64,000 nt of DNA from Larus michahellis (taxonomy: Eukaryota; Chordata; Aves; Charadriiformes; Laridae). The stretch lies in contig NC_133896.1 in assembly GCF_964199755.1 (NCBI RefSeq), positions 87,280,215-87,344,214 on the forward strand. Direction: 5' to 3'. The notes under the pieces are model-generated. The model searched no databases and was not told where the DNA came from. It saw nothing but the letters and a program-made list of their open reading frames with translations. This document shows positions 1 to 13,250 of the stretch, piece after piece. A program made the position numbers and the translations under genes. How positions within the stretch are numbered: the first letter of the stretch is position 1; each line of letters starts with the position of its first letter.

Positions 1-392
1 AGATTAACTATTACGTATTACTGTGCTCTAAGACAAGTGCTTTTGGTGTAAGTAAAAACAAATCCAAGCCATTTTTTTTTTTCGACACAGTAAAGCTCTA
101 ATTACAACACCAAGTGAAAATGTGCCTTTTTTCTTATTAAAGGTAGTGCCACAGGCGAATTTTAGGACTGGAAACTGAGTCAGGAAGAAATCCTCAAACT
201 GAGGCATCGCAGGCTACAGAGCATTTTTTTTTTTTTATGGTGTTCTGGCAGCAGAGTAGTCTTTTGGGATAATGTTGATGTAGCCACTCAGCATTGCTGA
301 AAACAAAAAATCCCATTCCTTCCTCATACCCTTTCCTTCAGGCACAGGCTCCACCATTTACCTTCTTCGGGCTTTGGTGTTTTTCAAGCCCC

Positions 393-419
393 TTAGTGAG
401 TCAAAATTTGACTCACTAA
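393..419. promoter_or_regulatory. Perfect palindrome with two AP-1 sites
   Basis: Thirteen-base arms (393-405 and 407-419) form a perfect inverted repeat around one A. Each arm contains an AP-1/TRE heptamer, TGAGTCA at 397-403 and TGACTCA at 409-415. A third partial copy (TTAGTGAGT) follows at about 443. AP-1 factors (Jun/Fos, Maf) bind such heptamers. Whether this acts as an enhancer is inference. Confidence 0.6.
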
Positions 420-3400
420 CCTGCCTGGATAGTTTTCGGTAGGTTAGTGAGTTGAGTTCAGTTGTCTGAGCTGGGAGCCACCAAACACCAGAGCAGGCAT
501 GAGGGTGAGGAGAGGACCTCAGAAGGGGGCAAGAGGAAGCGAGATCTTTCCCCTTGCAGCTGTAAGGTGTTAGTTACATCAGTTCAGTTGTTTGTTAAAC
601 CACACCTTGGAAGAAGGTGGTAAAGGCCACTCAAGGAGTGATTGAAATCACTATTGGGTCGTTTGATTTCCCATAGCATGAATATTAGTTTTATTCCTCT
701 TTTCTTCCCCTCCATCTTCAAACACCTCAACTGGGTCAATGTCCCTCTGAACAAGCACCCACTGTTGTTTCCTGTCATCTTCATATCAGTCCTTAAAAGC
801 CCTATTTCTTTTAAACTTTTTTTTTTTTTAATTAGTTGAGTCTTCATTGACTGCTATGAACATAATTATACTAGAGTTCTTGCTCCTGTTTACCTGAGTA
901 TTCAGTTCTTTGGTGCAAAATCTTACAATTTCAGTTAACTTTGTAGAGTGCTCTTTGCCTAAACATAGCTAAAGATCCTAAGACAGTTTAACAACTTTGA
1001 TTTGCTCTTAGAGAAAAGACAAAGACTTGAATCAGTTATTATCCCGCTATCAACCCCCTGAATGATATAGGAAGATATGTATCATTAAGTAAATAAAGGT
1101 GAACTATACTTTAAAAAAATCAGAGTGGAATACTGGAATCAAAATGTACTTAATCCAAACCCAATTAATCTCTGATTAAAAATAAAATATTAATACAATG
1201 CTGTTTGTTTCTCTCTTTTTCCTTTTTTTTTTTTAACTCTGTAATTCCTAGAAGAGCCCAGTTGGAACAACTAATCCTTTTTCATAATTTTTTCTGTTTC
1301 TAGCTGTTACATTGTTTTTTTCACTCCAGAAACAGAAACTTTACAGCTGGTATATATATTAGATTTAGAAATATACCTACAGATGTTAAATTAATCTAAT
1401 CAGATTTTAGTTACCTTTGAGACCTAGCTACAGTGTTTTCTTCTGGAAGATATTCATATTTTATTTGTCCCTGTGGTTCATGAAAGTCAGCCTGTGTTTG
1501 GACAAATTCTTTGGATAAATGATGGTTGATTTCATGTTTTTCTCAGGTATCGACTCGTGTCCATAAATTTGAAAGATGTGTATTGTACTACCGGTGAAAG
1601 TTATTTGAAATCAGTTTCAGATTTAGTTGCTAATGTGGCGGCCCTGCTTTTCTCTTCTGTAAACAATGTTAAATGGTGTCCACTGGGCCCGAGTCCAGCA
1701 AGGCTGTTCACTAAATAGCCTTCAGGTAGAGTTACTCTGTTGTGAAGAGACAAACCCTACATTAAAAGAGAAGTTTGATAATACAAACGTATGAAAATCT
1801 ATACTGAATGCTTCTTGCATTATATATCTATTTGCAGCTGTCTGAATTTGGGTAGCTGAACTGGATACCGTTCTAGCGAGAAACAACAGGCTGTACCCAG
1901 AGCAGCCTGTACCTGATACAAGGTTTCTGATAAGCTCCTGGATACCAAAAAGATTATTGAGCAAATATGCTTGATGCAGTAGTCTACTATTTTATATTGC
2001 TTTTCCATTCCTGATTCACAAGTCATCACAGAGCTCATAAAAATTAGATAATTCAATTCAAAGGCTTTGTTGCTCCAGCAGAATTAAAACTTCCTTCTAA
2101 AAAATATTTGTGTGCCTTAGGAAAAAAAAACACACCACTTTTGTTCGCTGGATTAATCACTTGGAGCAATGTGCTAAGTACACTGAGCCGTTCTTTTTGT
2201 GGAACGCGAGGATCAAGCCTCGTTCTTGGCAGCCACATCCTTCATGCCGTGCATACTGTAACCCACCGTTGTTATTTTTTATTCATCACGGGAGAGCAGA
2301 GTGCTTCCCAGCAAATAAAGGGGTAGCTCCTCCCGGAGGAGCTCGTGCTACAGCAGGAGGTAACACCCAGGAAAGAAGTGGGGAGAACACAGGGGTCACA
2401 ATAAAGGCCATGATGGAAGCGAGACGTGGCACGCATGTTTTGTTAACACCATTTTGGACTTAGCGTGCTTAATTGATTTTTATGGGTGATTTTCAGATTG
2501 AGGCTCAGAGTGAAAAAAGGTATGAAAAAAGGAAAATTACTGTACTGCTGAGATGCACCAGATGCAGAGACATCGTGGAGGAAAAAAAATGGAGACCTTC
2601 AAATTGTATTTTGTTGACAGTGAAGAACTTTCAGTGGAGCCGGCAGGCAGGACGGCTATCGACTCTTTTGCCCTTTAGTCTCTGTCCATGACATACCCTG
2701 TCATGAGCAAAATGACTAGGTTTTATCTCTTTCTTCAGGGGTTCTGTGAGGTAAAAGTGGTGTGATTTTTTTTTTGCCTTGTCAGATTCACCAGCGTTGA
2801 AGAGAGACAAAACCAGAAAGTTATTTAAAAAAAACCCCAACAAACAGCAAAATTACATTCTCGTCTTTCTCCCATGTCAATACCAAAAAGTATCAGTGGT
2901 CAACACAGCAAAACCGTAGCCTATGAGGCAGCTGATGGGAGGTCAGTTCTCATGCAGACCACATAACAAAGACAATGTTATAATTTCTCTCTCAGGGGTA
3001 ACATACATGGATGCATATATTTCTTATACATATTCACCTTTTACCGATGTGCCTCCCAAAAACTGTGCCAGAACTTATAGTGAGCTGAAGGCAGAAGCAG
3101 AAAACACGTTGCTTTATACTAACCTTTAGCATTAACTGGATTTAAAAAGCATTGCTTTTCAGAAAAAAAAAAGATTGCTTAATAACTATCTGCAGTGGCT
3201 TAGCTTTATGAAGTGCAATCATCTAGTGTTAACAAAGTTATCCTTCCCGTTTGCCAGCATGCACAGCAACCTTGCACTGCTCACACTCAGAAGTCAGTGT
3301 ATAGTCATCATCGTAAAATCGTTTTTAGGAGGTCAACCCTGCAGAAAACAGCAGAGCTCACTGAGAATGCTGACAGGTTGTACTTGCGAGTTGTTCAAGC

Positions 3401-6400
3401 CATTCCTCTAAATGCTAATCAAAGTGAATTTAGCTACTGCAGGCTTTTGTGTTTACCTCAGGCAAAACACATCCTCAGACCCCACATGAGATGGTGCACG
3501 CTGAAGCCTAAACGGATCCATAAGCACATCTTTTTTGGTCCTACAGCATGGATGGAAATTACATCCATGGCCCACCAAAAGAAACTGTGTCGTAACATAC
3601 CGCTGTAAGCACATGGCCGTACTCTCCACAGCATCTACAAGCTGCACAAAACAGGAGCTATGAATGCTCTGTTAATTAGGATATATAGCTTCTCTTTACC
3701 TGATATTCACTAGGCTTTACCTTCTGCTGCTTTTCAGAAACTCACAACTTTTTGCCTCTTTCCAGTTGAATTTATTGTCCTTATCTACCGCATGGACTGG
3801 GTTTAACTGCAGTGTAACAACTGCAGTTCTTTCATATTCTTCTCTGCAGTATTACTGTTTTCTTTGTCCTGGCACCATAAATGAGGTGGCTTTTTTGCCA
3901 AGTTCAAAGTACAGAACAAAAAATATCTTTCCCTTCCTTACTGCTCTTCTGCTTGGATATAAAGAAGGTGTTGGTACTGTTAAGAAACAAATGGAAAAGT
4001 TGTCCGTGAGGATAAGCATTTCCTGCTCTAACAGCTTAGGATATACCAAGGGGCTTCTGAAGCTAGGAAAATTTATTATTTAAAAAAAAATCAGTAAAAC
4101 CCATGCACCATCTGTATTGTAGAGATGTCAGGCCTGATGATGAATTAGTGGGAGTTTGAGATAACAGGTGATATTTTAGAATGACTTTTTAACATTCAAC
4201 ACATTTACATGGCTTTTCCATAAGCACCACCTGCACAAAATGAAGACGAGTGCCTACCTACCAAAATTATATTCAGATTTGCTGGAAAGCACACCATAAC
4301 TTATAGATTTAATAGAATCAGTTTTCTCTCATTTAAAATATTTCTCCTTGCATTTGTCTTATAGCATTACAAGAACACAAATAGGTGATTTCCAGTAAAC
4401 TAATTTTTTTTTTTTAATCCTAATAAAACTTTATGTCTACAAATAACAAAGAATACCCCCCCGGAACTTATTTAAACCTAAAAATGAAATATTTTCTGTT
4501 TAAGTTACTCTCTGGAACAAAATATTGCAGTCCCTCTTCGAGGATGTTCTCAGAAGCAGACAAAGCTTTACGGCACAGACAGCAGAATCTGAGCAACTTA
4601 GTCATCAAAATCACTAAAGTAAACCCTAAGTCCAGTTTTAGCAAATCATAAAGTAGAATTATACAGTACTCTATGAATAGTTTCATATTACCAGCAGATG
4701 TTTTAAAATAGTAACAGGACAATTGTGCCATCCTCTAAAATAATGATTCTATCATAGCAAAAATATTTGCATGAAGTAAACGGACATTGAGTAACAGTGG
4801 ACTTTTGTACCAGTGGTTACGTTGCATCAAACCATGTTAAAAACAAGGTGGAGAGACTAGAAAAAAACTGGACATAAAATGACTTGCCCCCTTTTTCCAT
4901 TCTGCTGCTTATAAGAGTATTCATTAGTCCTTCGAACAAAGACAAAAAGACTTACTTCTACTACCAAAAAAATCGCCCAAAACCCAACCCCCGCAAAAGC
5001 CAAACAAACACGGTTCTTCCCTATTCCTAATCCATCTGACTGGTACTTGAGGCTTGTGATTTTTATTCCACCTTCTGAAATAATCTAAGAGACTTTCATA
5101 GCAGAAAAAAGCAACAATCCATCTCTGATGTTGTTTGCAATTTTCCTATAGGGCCATATCCTGAAAGATGTTCTGAACCTACGATGCACTTTCCTGAATC
5201 ATAACCCTTAGAAGAAAAATTGAGCATATCTGCCTTTTGAAGAGAGGGGAGACTAACAAGCTCCAACACAAAGAAATTTAGGATACAGTCTCCCTGTGTT
5301 TAGACCCTGAAGTTGGAGCGGTGTGAATCTGATGTCTTGATTCAGTTTCTGCTATTTAAAAATCACTGTTACATTCCTTTCTGGGACTGTAACTCCAGAA
5401 AATTACCATCTCCAGGGGGCTTTTTATTTTATTTTATTTTTTTATTGAAAGAAAAAGGCTTAAAATCTCTACAAAATTCACAATTTACCTGTGAATACGA
5501 TTGATTTCACAGCTGTCTCTAAAGCTCACTGATTGCAGAGATTCGGTGAATATCAAGGCGCTCTGAAATATTCACTGTGTTGTTTCCTTTTAAGAGTGCA
5601 GTTCCACGTAAAGTTCAAAAAGCAAAGTCAGGCTTTCTTATACATGCAGCATTGAATCAAATCATCACAGTGGACCTTATCTTTTTGCAGAGCCATGCTC
5701 TTGGAATGCTTTTTTCCTCACTGTAAAACACTAGTGAAATTACAGGAATTGTTTTAATGAGCGAAACACAAGTTTAAAAATACAATCAGGTGTAGAAGAG
5801 ACTTGAGCCATCAAGGGAAATGGATTTCTGCTTCTCTATGTTCCCTCGTGTCACGACGGCTGAAAGCACGATTACAGGTTTACCTTTTAGCTACATGAAC
5901 GAGGCATCGCCGAGCTCCCCTGAGCTCTAGAGCAGCCCTGAAGTTAGTCAGGTTCTGTGATGAAAGTTACAGAGAGAAAAAAAATAATGGGTCGTCAAAT
6001 AGATTCTGAAGTGGCCTACATTTCTGAGAAGAAAAGTACAATTTTTGGAATTATGGTCTTGAAAATGACAAAGGTTTTTTTTTTAATTTCTGGCCAATGG
6101 CTTTCCACAGTAATTTCAATATGTCTTTCATTGTTCTGGAGCTATTGATCAAAATGAACACAAATCAGGAGAAAGAGAAGACGGTAACTGCCTTGAGAAG
6201 AGAGTAAGGCCCTTTAAAAGTTGTCTGTTCAATCAGTTATTGTGTTTATCTAATTGATAATAAAGTTGAATCTCTCTGAAATTCGGAATCTGCATGCTTT
6301 GAGTTTTCAGTGCTGAAATTTATACCACTCCTCGACCTGTCAGGATTCTAAAACGGTGCAGCGAAGGTCCCCTGCAACTGCAAAGTTGACTCACAAATTC

Positions 6401-9400
6401 AAATTATGTATCTCAAACACAGCTGGAAAACATTTTAAAAACATAGTGATGACAACAAATAAAAGGCTGTGCTTCAGGGCATAAATCATGATTGCTGTTC
6501 CTGTCACAGAAATCTTTTGCAAGAGAATTTACTGCCTTCTCAAAGAGGTAGTAAAGGAAAGAGTAAGCTTTGAAGATCGTCTCTATGCACTTTACACGAG
6601 ATATTCTGCATATCAGGTGGAATACATTTTAAAGAGAAGCTGGTTTCTCTCCAAATTTTCCTGGGGAAAAGTGTCTCCAGCGAAAAGCTAGCAAAACCAG
6701 AAGTTTAAAGTGCTGGAATGGCAGTGATGCTCGGGGCTGAGTAGCGCACGTCCAAAGGGCTGCATCCCGACAGCCTACAGCTCTCTTTTTACTACTGAAT
6801 CTGATAAAGTTTTGAACCCAACTGTTTTATTCAACAAAGGAAGGATAGCAAAGATGGACTTTTTTTAAACTCCTCTATAAAAAGCAAAACACCCTGCTCT
6901 TGCTTAGATCTGTGGAGCAGGGGCACGTCATGAGAACAATTTCATGAAAGAGAGGGTTAAATGAGGCGTTTCTTTCCTTTTGCTGAGCTGTTTTGGTCCT
7001 TTAAGAAACACCATTAATCAGTTGGATGCAGTCTGCGTGTGTTTCCAAGTGGCTGTAAGGCTGCTTACTAAATACCTGTTGCAGAGGCTATCGCATGCCA
7101 TTGGCCTATAGATGGCATCACCATAAGATCATTTAATGAGTATTCCTATGGGGACGTCGTGTTGGGAGTGCAATAGCATAGGTGGAGTTCCCCAGAGCTA
7201 GATACAATTGCAGTGACATCACCTCCTTGTCCTGTTTTAGTTAATTGATTTAAATAACATCTTGTTGTAACAAATTAAGTTCTTGATTTTTCTTAGGCAC
7301 CTCTGAGCCTTACTCAGCAAATCGTTATGTTATGATCCTGTATAAAAGTATATCCATATTCATAATCTGTGAAAAGATTATATATTTGGACCTGGAAGGA
7401 TTGCTGTATTCGTGTTAGTCCTTATGAATATTCACTGCATTCATTGGGAAAGACCAAACCCAATAAACTTTTTACATTCTTCATATTTTTATAAAAGGTA
7501 ATATTGCTGGTTGTCTAGTTAATAAAGCTGTTGGGAGCAAGCTGGAAAAATTAAGGACTTAACTTCAGTAGGATTATTTCTATACATATGTATATTGTAT
7601 GTGTGCCGGAAAAAACCCAAAGCCTGATTTCCTATGCACTTTGTGTGATGGCAACATCAGCTACCCACCTCTTCTCCCCTAGTTCCTTTAGCTACGTGTT
7701 CTTTGTTTTCAGCCCTATACTGAATGCTACTTTGCCAGTATCCCTTATCTGGGAGCAAAGTAGCCCAGCTGGCTACTCGCTTTTGCAGTGGTAAGAGACC
7801 ACATCACTAGGCAAACATTAATCTGTGTTGGTTTTGACTATTCAGTTGCCAATTTTTATGTAATTTGTGAGGATTTGATTTCCGTGAATCTAGTATCCCT
7901 CCGGCAATTTTGGTTTAAGTCAGACTGTGGGGTTTATGTTGCTCAGTCCACATCATCTCACTGTTCCGCTGCCAGAACCCAGTCTAAATGCAAGGGACAG
8001 GAATATCCATCACCAATTGAGAAGCATATTAATTTACATTGGGCTGGTACAAATTACTGTAAAAAACTGCTCTATATGATTCAAAAAAGTACAAACCCCG
8101 CATCTGACAATTGTTTTCATCACCATTACTAATGTGCAAAATATAGCTTCTCTATTATTTTTGCTACAGCAATAGCTCAAATCAATGAATGTTTCTTTGC
8201 ATGTTGGGAAATTTCATCTTTGTACATAGCACACTGCAAACTACAGATTTCTTACACGAAATTCTAACTAAGTTTTAAGTGTTCCGTCTTCTAAAGAACA
8301 CATCGGCTCAGCGTAAACTCACAATTCGTCTTTGCTCTGATTTCTAATTTGTATTTATATCTACATGTAAGTAAATAAGAAAGAGAATAGTTTTAGGCAG
8401 TGTGCAGTGATGTTATTTTCAAACTGCACAGCACCGATGGTTACGAATGACACTAAAGAGAACGATAAACATCTGACCTCTAGTGGCGGCTCCCTCACAA
8501 CCACCCGCCAAGCGTACTTGGTGTGGAAGAAGTGAGGGAGCTGGAAAGGGGGAAAAGAAGTGGTTATAGAGTAAGCTGGAATTGTGAAGCGGAGCCTGAA
8601 CTTTCATTGGTTACTGGGTTAGTTTTTGTTTAATTATCTTTTCTATCGAGATCAGTTCAGAAGCCAAGATATTTTTGCTTCTGAAACTTTTATTCTTGAA
8701 TCTTCAGCGTTTATTACTGTGTTTAAGAAGCTTGCGTGTGGTCTTCGGAAAAGAGGTTTTTCCAAAAGAAATACAGCATTATTCTAACAGGTTTTATATC
8801 TTCATATAGGAAGTTTTTGGTAAGTTTGTCGCTTTGGTTGTTTCCCCTCCGTGCACACACGGTTATTCAACAAGCACATTGGGATCCTCATTAGACTTCA
8901 CTCCTTCTCCTCAACTGACACGTAACATTTCCCCAATGAAACTTCATAGTTCACTATCAGCACGCTGTACATCAAAGCTTTCATTCCTATTGGGCTAAAA
9001 ATACAGAAGCTATTCCATAAACAAAGGTCATAACCTTTCTAATCAAGTGGTTAATCCAAATATTAAATCCCCTCCATGAGAAACAACAGTCTTGCTTTTA
9101 GCCCCCACAGGATTAAATTTCAAAGCTCTGGTTTATACAAACTTTCTCCTAAGCCAAAGACATTATCTGCAAGCTAAGGTTAAACCTACTTTTCATTACA
9201 GCTTTGAGAACCCTTCAGACCACTGGTACGGTCTTTTGAACGTGATGGTGGCAAATCTGCAGGAGGACTGGAGCAATATGAGTTTCAAAGGGTCATGATT
9301 TTTTGAGTTGGATTTAGAATAATTTATGCTTATTTCCTGAAGCCAGAATGAAAATGAAATGATGTACAACAAATAATTTTGTACAATAAAAACGAGGTAT

Positions 9401-11229
9401 ATGAAGATATGATTTCTGTGAAAACAGCCGTTATAGCAAGTATTTTAGCCCATTTAAATGATCAGATTAATTGGAACATAATAGGGGTAAATTTGAGTTT
9501 TCCTTATGGCTGACAAGTGCTGATTTGAGAAGGGCATAGACCAAGTACTATATTGTTTAATTTAAATGTTTTTCATACAAAATGTTAAATTATCATAGTT
9601 CTATTTAAACATCCTTTTATGTTTGAGCCATTTGTATGTGTTCTATTTAATAGGAAAAAAAAAAAAGTAATACTTTTCATCTAAAAGCCTCTAGGAATCA
9701 GATTTTTCCTCTGTCTGTTGAGACTGGTTCAAAATCTCCTTATCTTCAAGGTGTTTTGTCACAGGCCCAAAATACCCACTGGCTTGTCCTACACAAGATG
9801 TCAAAGTGAATTAACAAAAAAAGATGTGAATTTAAAGTGAATATAACTCGAGCATATATAATTTCTCTATGGACACTCATTTAGGAGTCAGCTGGCCATA
9901 ATTAACTTAATTGACACTCAAAGTGAATTAAACTGAAGTGAACTAATGGTTTATCAACACGGGAGAGACGCTGCACAATAAGCTCGGCGTAAATTCACAG
10001 TTCATCAGCTACTTTGCTCTGACTTCCCTTGTGGAAATACAGCATGCCCTCAAGGTGCCTTTGTATGAGGTAACTTAATTATTTTAGGGGGAAAAAAAAA
10101 GCTATATATGGAAGCATAGGCTGATTGATAGCAGGTGCAGAAGTGACTGTATTTCAAGTGGTGCTACGTGTAGAACGAAGGTCAGCGTACATCATCTGTG
10201 CAGTTGAAGTTTCTCTACAGTTTTGTGACCATAATGGCACTTTCCATGCTATAAGGTCTATTTTGAACCGGAGAAAGCCAAGTGGCATTTTTGGTGTTTC
10301 CATAGCAGGGGAACAGGCAGCAGATTAGTACCGAGTACCTGGTGTAGCATCAATTCATATTTTTATTCACTGTTCAGTAACTTCACCACGTAGGAGTGTA
10401 GAGAAGCCTTAACCATTTCTGAATTAAAACAATCCAAAAGCAGTTACATACTTTAAATTCACACCGTTACCCAGCCTGATTTAACTTCACTGAGTATCTC
10501 GGTATTAATTTTCCCCTAAACGATTTCCCACGTTTCTTCATTCATTAGATTTATCGGCATTTTTCTGTTAGCATAAACAAAGCAGTGCAATAAGGAATAT
10601 GGAGAAATATCCCTACTTGCAGTACTCCCTTTAAATTTAATCAGCATCGTCAGGCAGTCTCTGACATTATTATCCAGTTCCGAAAACATCCCTGGCCCTA
10701 TTCATTCAGCTATTTCTGCTCATTTTTCCAGGCACAGAAAGTTTGTGCCGTAGCATGCCTTGTCAGATTTGGAGCCCTTCCAGTACCTGATGAGCATATT
10801 AACAGTGCTCCCATTCATAGACGAGAGCCTGCCAGTTCTATCTAATTTTAGTTAAGTTGCTATTTATAGTGAGATCGCTGCGTTTTCTCTTGTGAAAGCC
10901 TTGCAACTGCGAGGTGCGGAGGGAAATATATTTTTGTGCTGTTTTAGTTGGCACACATAAAATTGACGGTTGTAATTTACCTAAGTCCAAACCACCCTGC
11001 AGTCCTCCCAAAGTAACAGCGATGCTCCACGTAACCATTTACACCAAAAATATTGTGGCACCGTGGGCTATTTGTTTCTCAGTCCACCGAGATGCTTATT
11101 GTGTCAATAACACAGGCGACCCAGAAGTCAGAGGATGGTACAAAATCAGTCTTTGCTGAATATTACTCTATACAGAAAGGTTTCCAATTCCAAAGGATGG
11201 TGAAGAGGGGGAGAATTTTGGGTTGGATC

Positions 11230-11400
11230 TCTCTACGCTGTAGCCCTTGTAAGACAGGTCAAATGAACTGAATTATTTCTGCATATTAATAACATTAGTA
11301 ATAATAGCTACTGCTTAACCACAGTATTTTGTGAGAATTTATTCACTAACTTTGCAAGTAGTGTTAAATGCCAAGAAATGTTATGGGGAAGAGATTCTCC
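11230..11400 (+). mobile_element. Possible ancient L2/L3-like LINE fragment
   Basis: AATAACATTAGTAATAATAGC, then GTATTTTGTGAGAATTTATTC and TTTGCAAGTAGTG recall the block 'ataataatacctacc ... gtgaggattaattcattaa ... gtaaagcgctt'. AT-rich composition makes chance similarity a real risk, so confidence is low. Confidence 0.3.
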
Positions 11401-11493
11401 ACTGTAGACTTGGTGGTCAAATTTATATATATAGGTTGTTACAGCTTAGGCATTTCATTAATGTACCAAGAATTTAAGCTCCACTATGTATAA

Positions 11494-11536
11494 TGTATAT
11501 ATGTACATATGTGTGTGTGTGTGTATATATATATAT
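11494..11536. repeat. TG/TA compound microsatellite
   Basis: An AT-rich TGTATATATGTACATATG lead is followed by about seven TG units and then about six TA units. It is a length-variable simple repeat, and TA runs of this kind can form cruciform or slipped structures. Confidence 0.95.
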
Positions 11537-12844
11537 GGGAAATTGAGAGACAGCTGAGAGGAAGTCAACATTACAGCTCATTTTATCTTGCAGCAAAACA
11601 TGCATATGAAAAGCGAGCACTTTGAAACTACGTCATTTAGAAATACAGTGTTCAAATCATATATAGTCTAGTGCTGTGAAGCTGCATAATGATCCTTGGG
11701 CAAACACAAAAGCCGGCCTCTTCCAGTTAAAAGGACACTTAATTACCTGTTTCAGTAATTGTTAATTTGTTCCCAGTTTTGTTGACATGATAGGATGGTG
11801 GTTGAAAAATTAAATTTATTTTTTGTAAGTTAAAATTGGGGTTCATTTCACCCTGGAATTTCAAAATTAATTCTGATCTCGGTAGAGGGGGGTTTCAAGT
11901 CAGAGTTTCAGTCCAGATTGGAACATTTTAGCTTCAAAACACACAAAATTGATAGTGCCTGCTCTTCTTTTGTCTCTATTTCGGCCTCTGATATTGGTAA
12001 TATACACCTCCCATATTTGTAAGTGGGATTTGCAGGGGTTGTTTAGCGTCATTCTAATGTCGTATCTTGCTTATGCAGAATACATTTTCTGATCATCCCT
12101 CATTCTTGCTCCAATAGCCATGAAGACTTAGAGGTTGGAACAGATACAACTGTAAGAGTCACAAAAAGTCAGAAAATAATCTTTGTACTCGTCGATCTTA
12201 ATTGCATTCTGATTCCTAGATAATAATGTGTATCACAACAAGAAAGGGGCATTGAACGAGCAGAGATTTTGGTTTCAGCTGAAATTCATATTCAGCCTGG
12301 CTGGGACTATGCTGCGGCGGAGTTGAACTGGAACTGAGCCAGAAGAGTTGTTGAAGAAAGAAATAATGGCGTAAGTCTGTGGATAATGTGGTTCACAGGA
12401 CAAAAAATAGTTTTTTCTCTATTAATTTGTAGCTGACTGCTCCATACGATAAAGTCCATACCCACCAACCCAGAGGTCACAGGCTGGCAGAGGACTGTCT
12501 TTTCCCTAACTTTCAGAGGCAGAAACACGTTTTAGCTGCGTGGTTATATCAGTAGGACTGACTGTACGTCTCCCTCCCTCCTCCACCAGCTGAACACAGA
12601 TGTTCCAGAAAAACGACTGGTTTAGATGTTATTGCAGATACGAGCTGCAGTGTTGCCTAATGAGAATTTCAGGTAAAGCTGTAACGCAGCTTTAAAAGGG
12701 CCCTAGATTAACAAATATTTATATTAGTTTGAGCATGATTTATGGTGGATGAGGATGTTCCGTGTGTATTACTGGCAGGATAACATTGAGAAACCCTTGC
12801 AGCTGCAGGCACATTTGGTTCTTTTCTTTTTTTAGGGGATGTAG

Positions 12845-13250
12845 AAAGAGAGGCGACGCAGCACGCAGTAAGTAGAGGTGACGGCATCAGCTGAGGGCTG
12901 GGAGTCCAGAAGGTTTCCAGCTCTCGTGTCACCGGCAGAGCCAAACATCTGCGTGGTGGGTAAAGCACATGCGTGTGTGCTCGGCCAGCCCGCGGTTGGC
13001 ATCGTACCTACGTCTCACTCAAGTCCTCAAAATCTTAAATGGGACCAAGAGGCGAGCAGCCTTTCTGCTAGGTGCCTGTGCCACAGGTTTCCCCTCGTGT
13101 GGTCAGGCAAAATCACCAGCTCCTCGCAGCTCGGTCAGATCATGGCTGCAGCTCCTCTGGCAGAAACCCAGCCCTCCTCGCAGCCCACGCGCTCTTCTGA
13201 AGGCTGCTTCCTGGGCACACGCATTGCTTTCCCTCCCCCCCTGTAGCTCA
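12845..13250. other. GC- and CpG-rich patch in AT-rich DNA
   Basis: CpG density clearly exceeds the surroundings (for example GGCGACGCAGCACGC, CCGCGGTTGGCATCG, CCACGCGC). Open frames of about 100-120 codons occur on both strands here, but that is expected from high GC and none has a recognisable domain. It could be a distal regulatory CpG island or an unrecognised exon. Sequence alone does not decide. Confidence 0.5.

Noticed and set aside
3213-3608. 131-codon plus-strand frame
   Set aside because: No recognisable domain and overlaps competing frames. Read as chance.
6545-6560. GAGGTAGTA string resembling a let-7 seed
   Set aside because: The rest of the mature sequence does not match and no hairpin partner is present.
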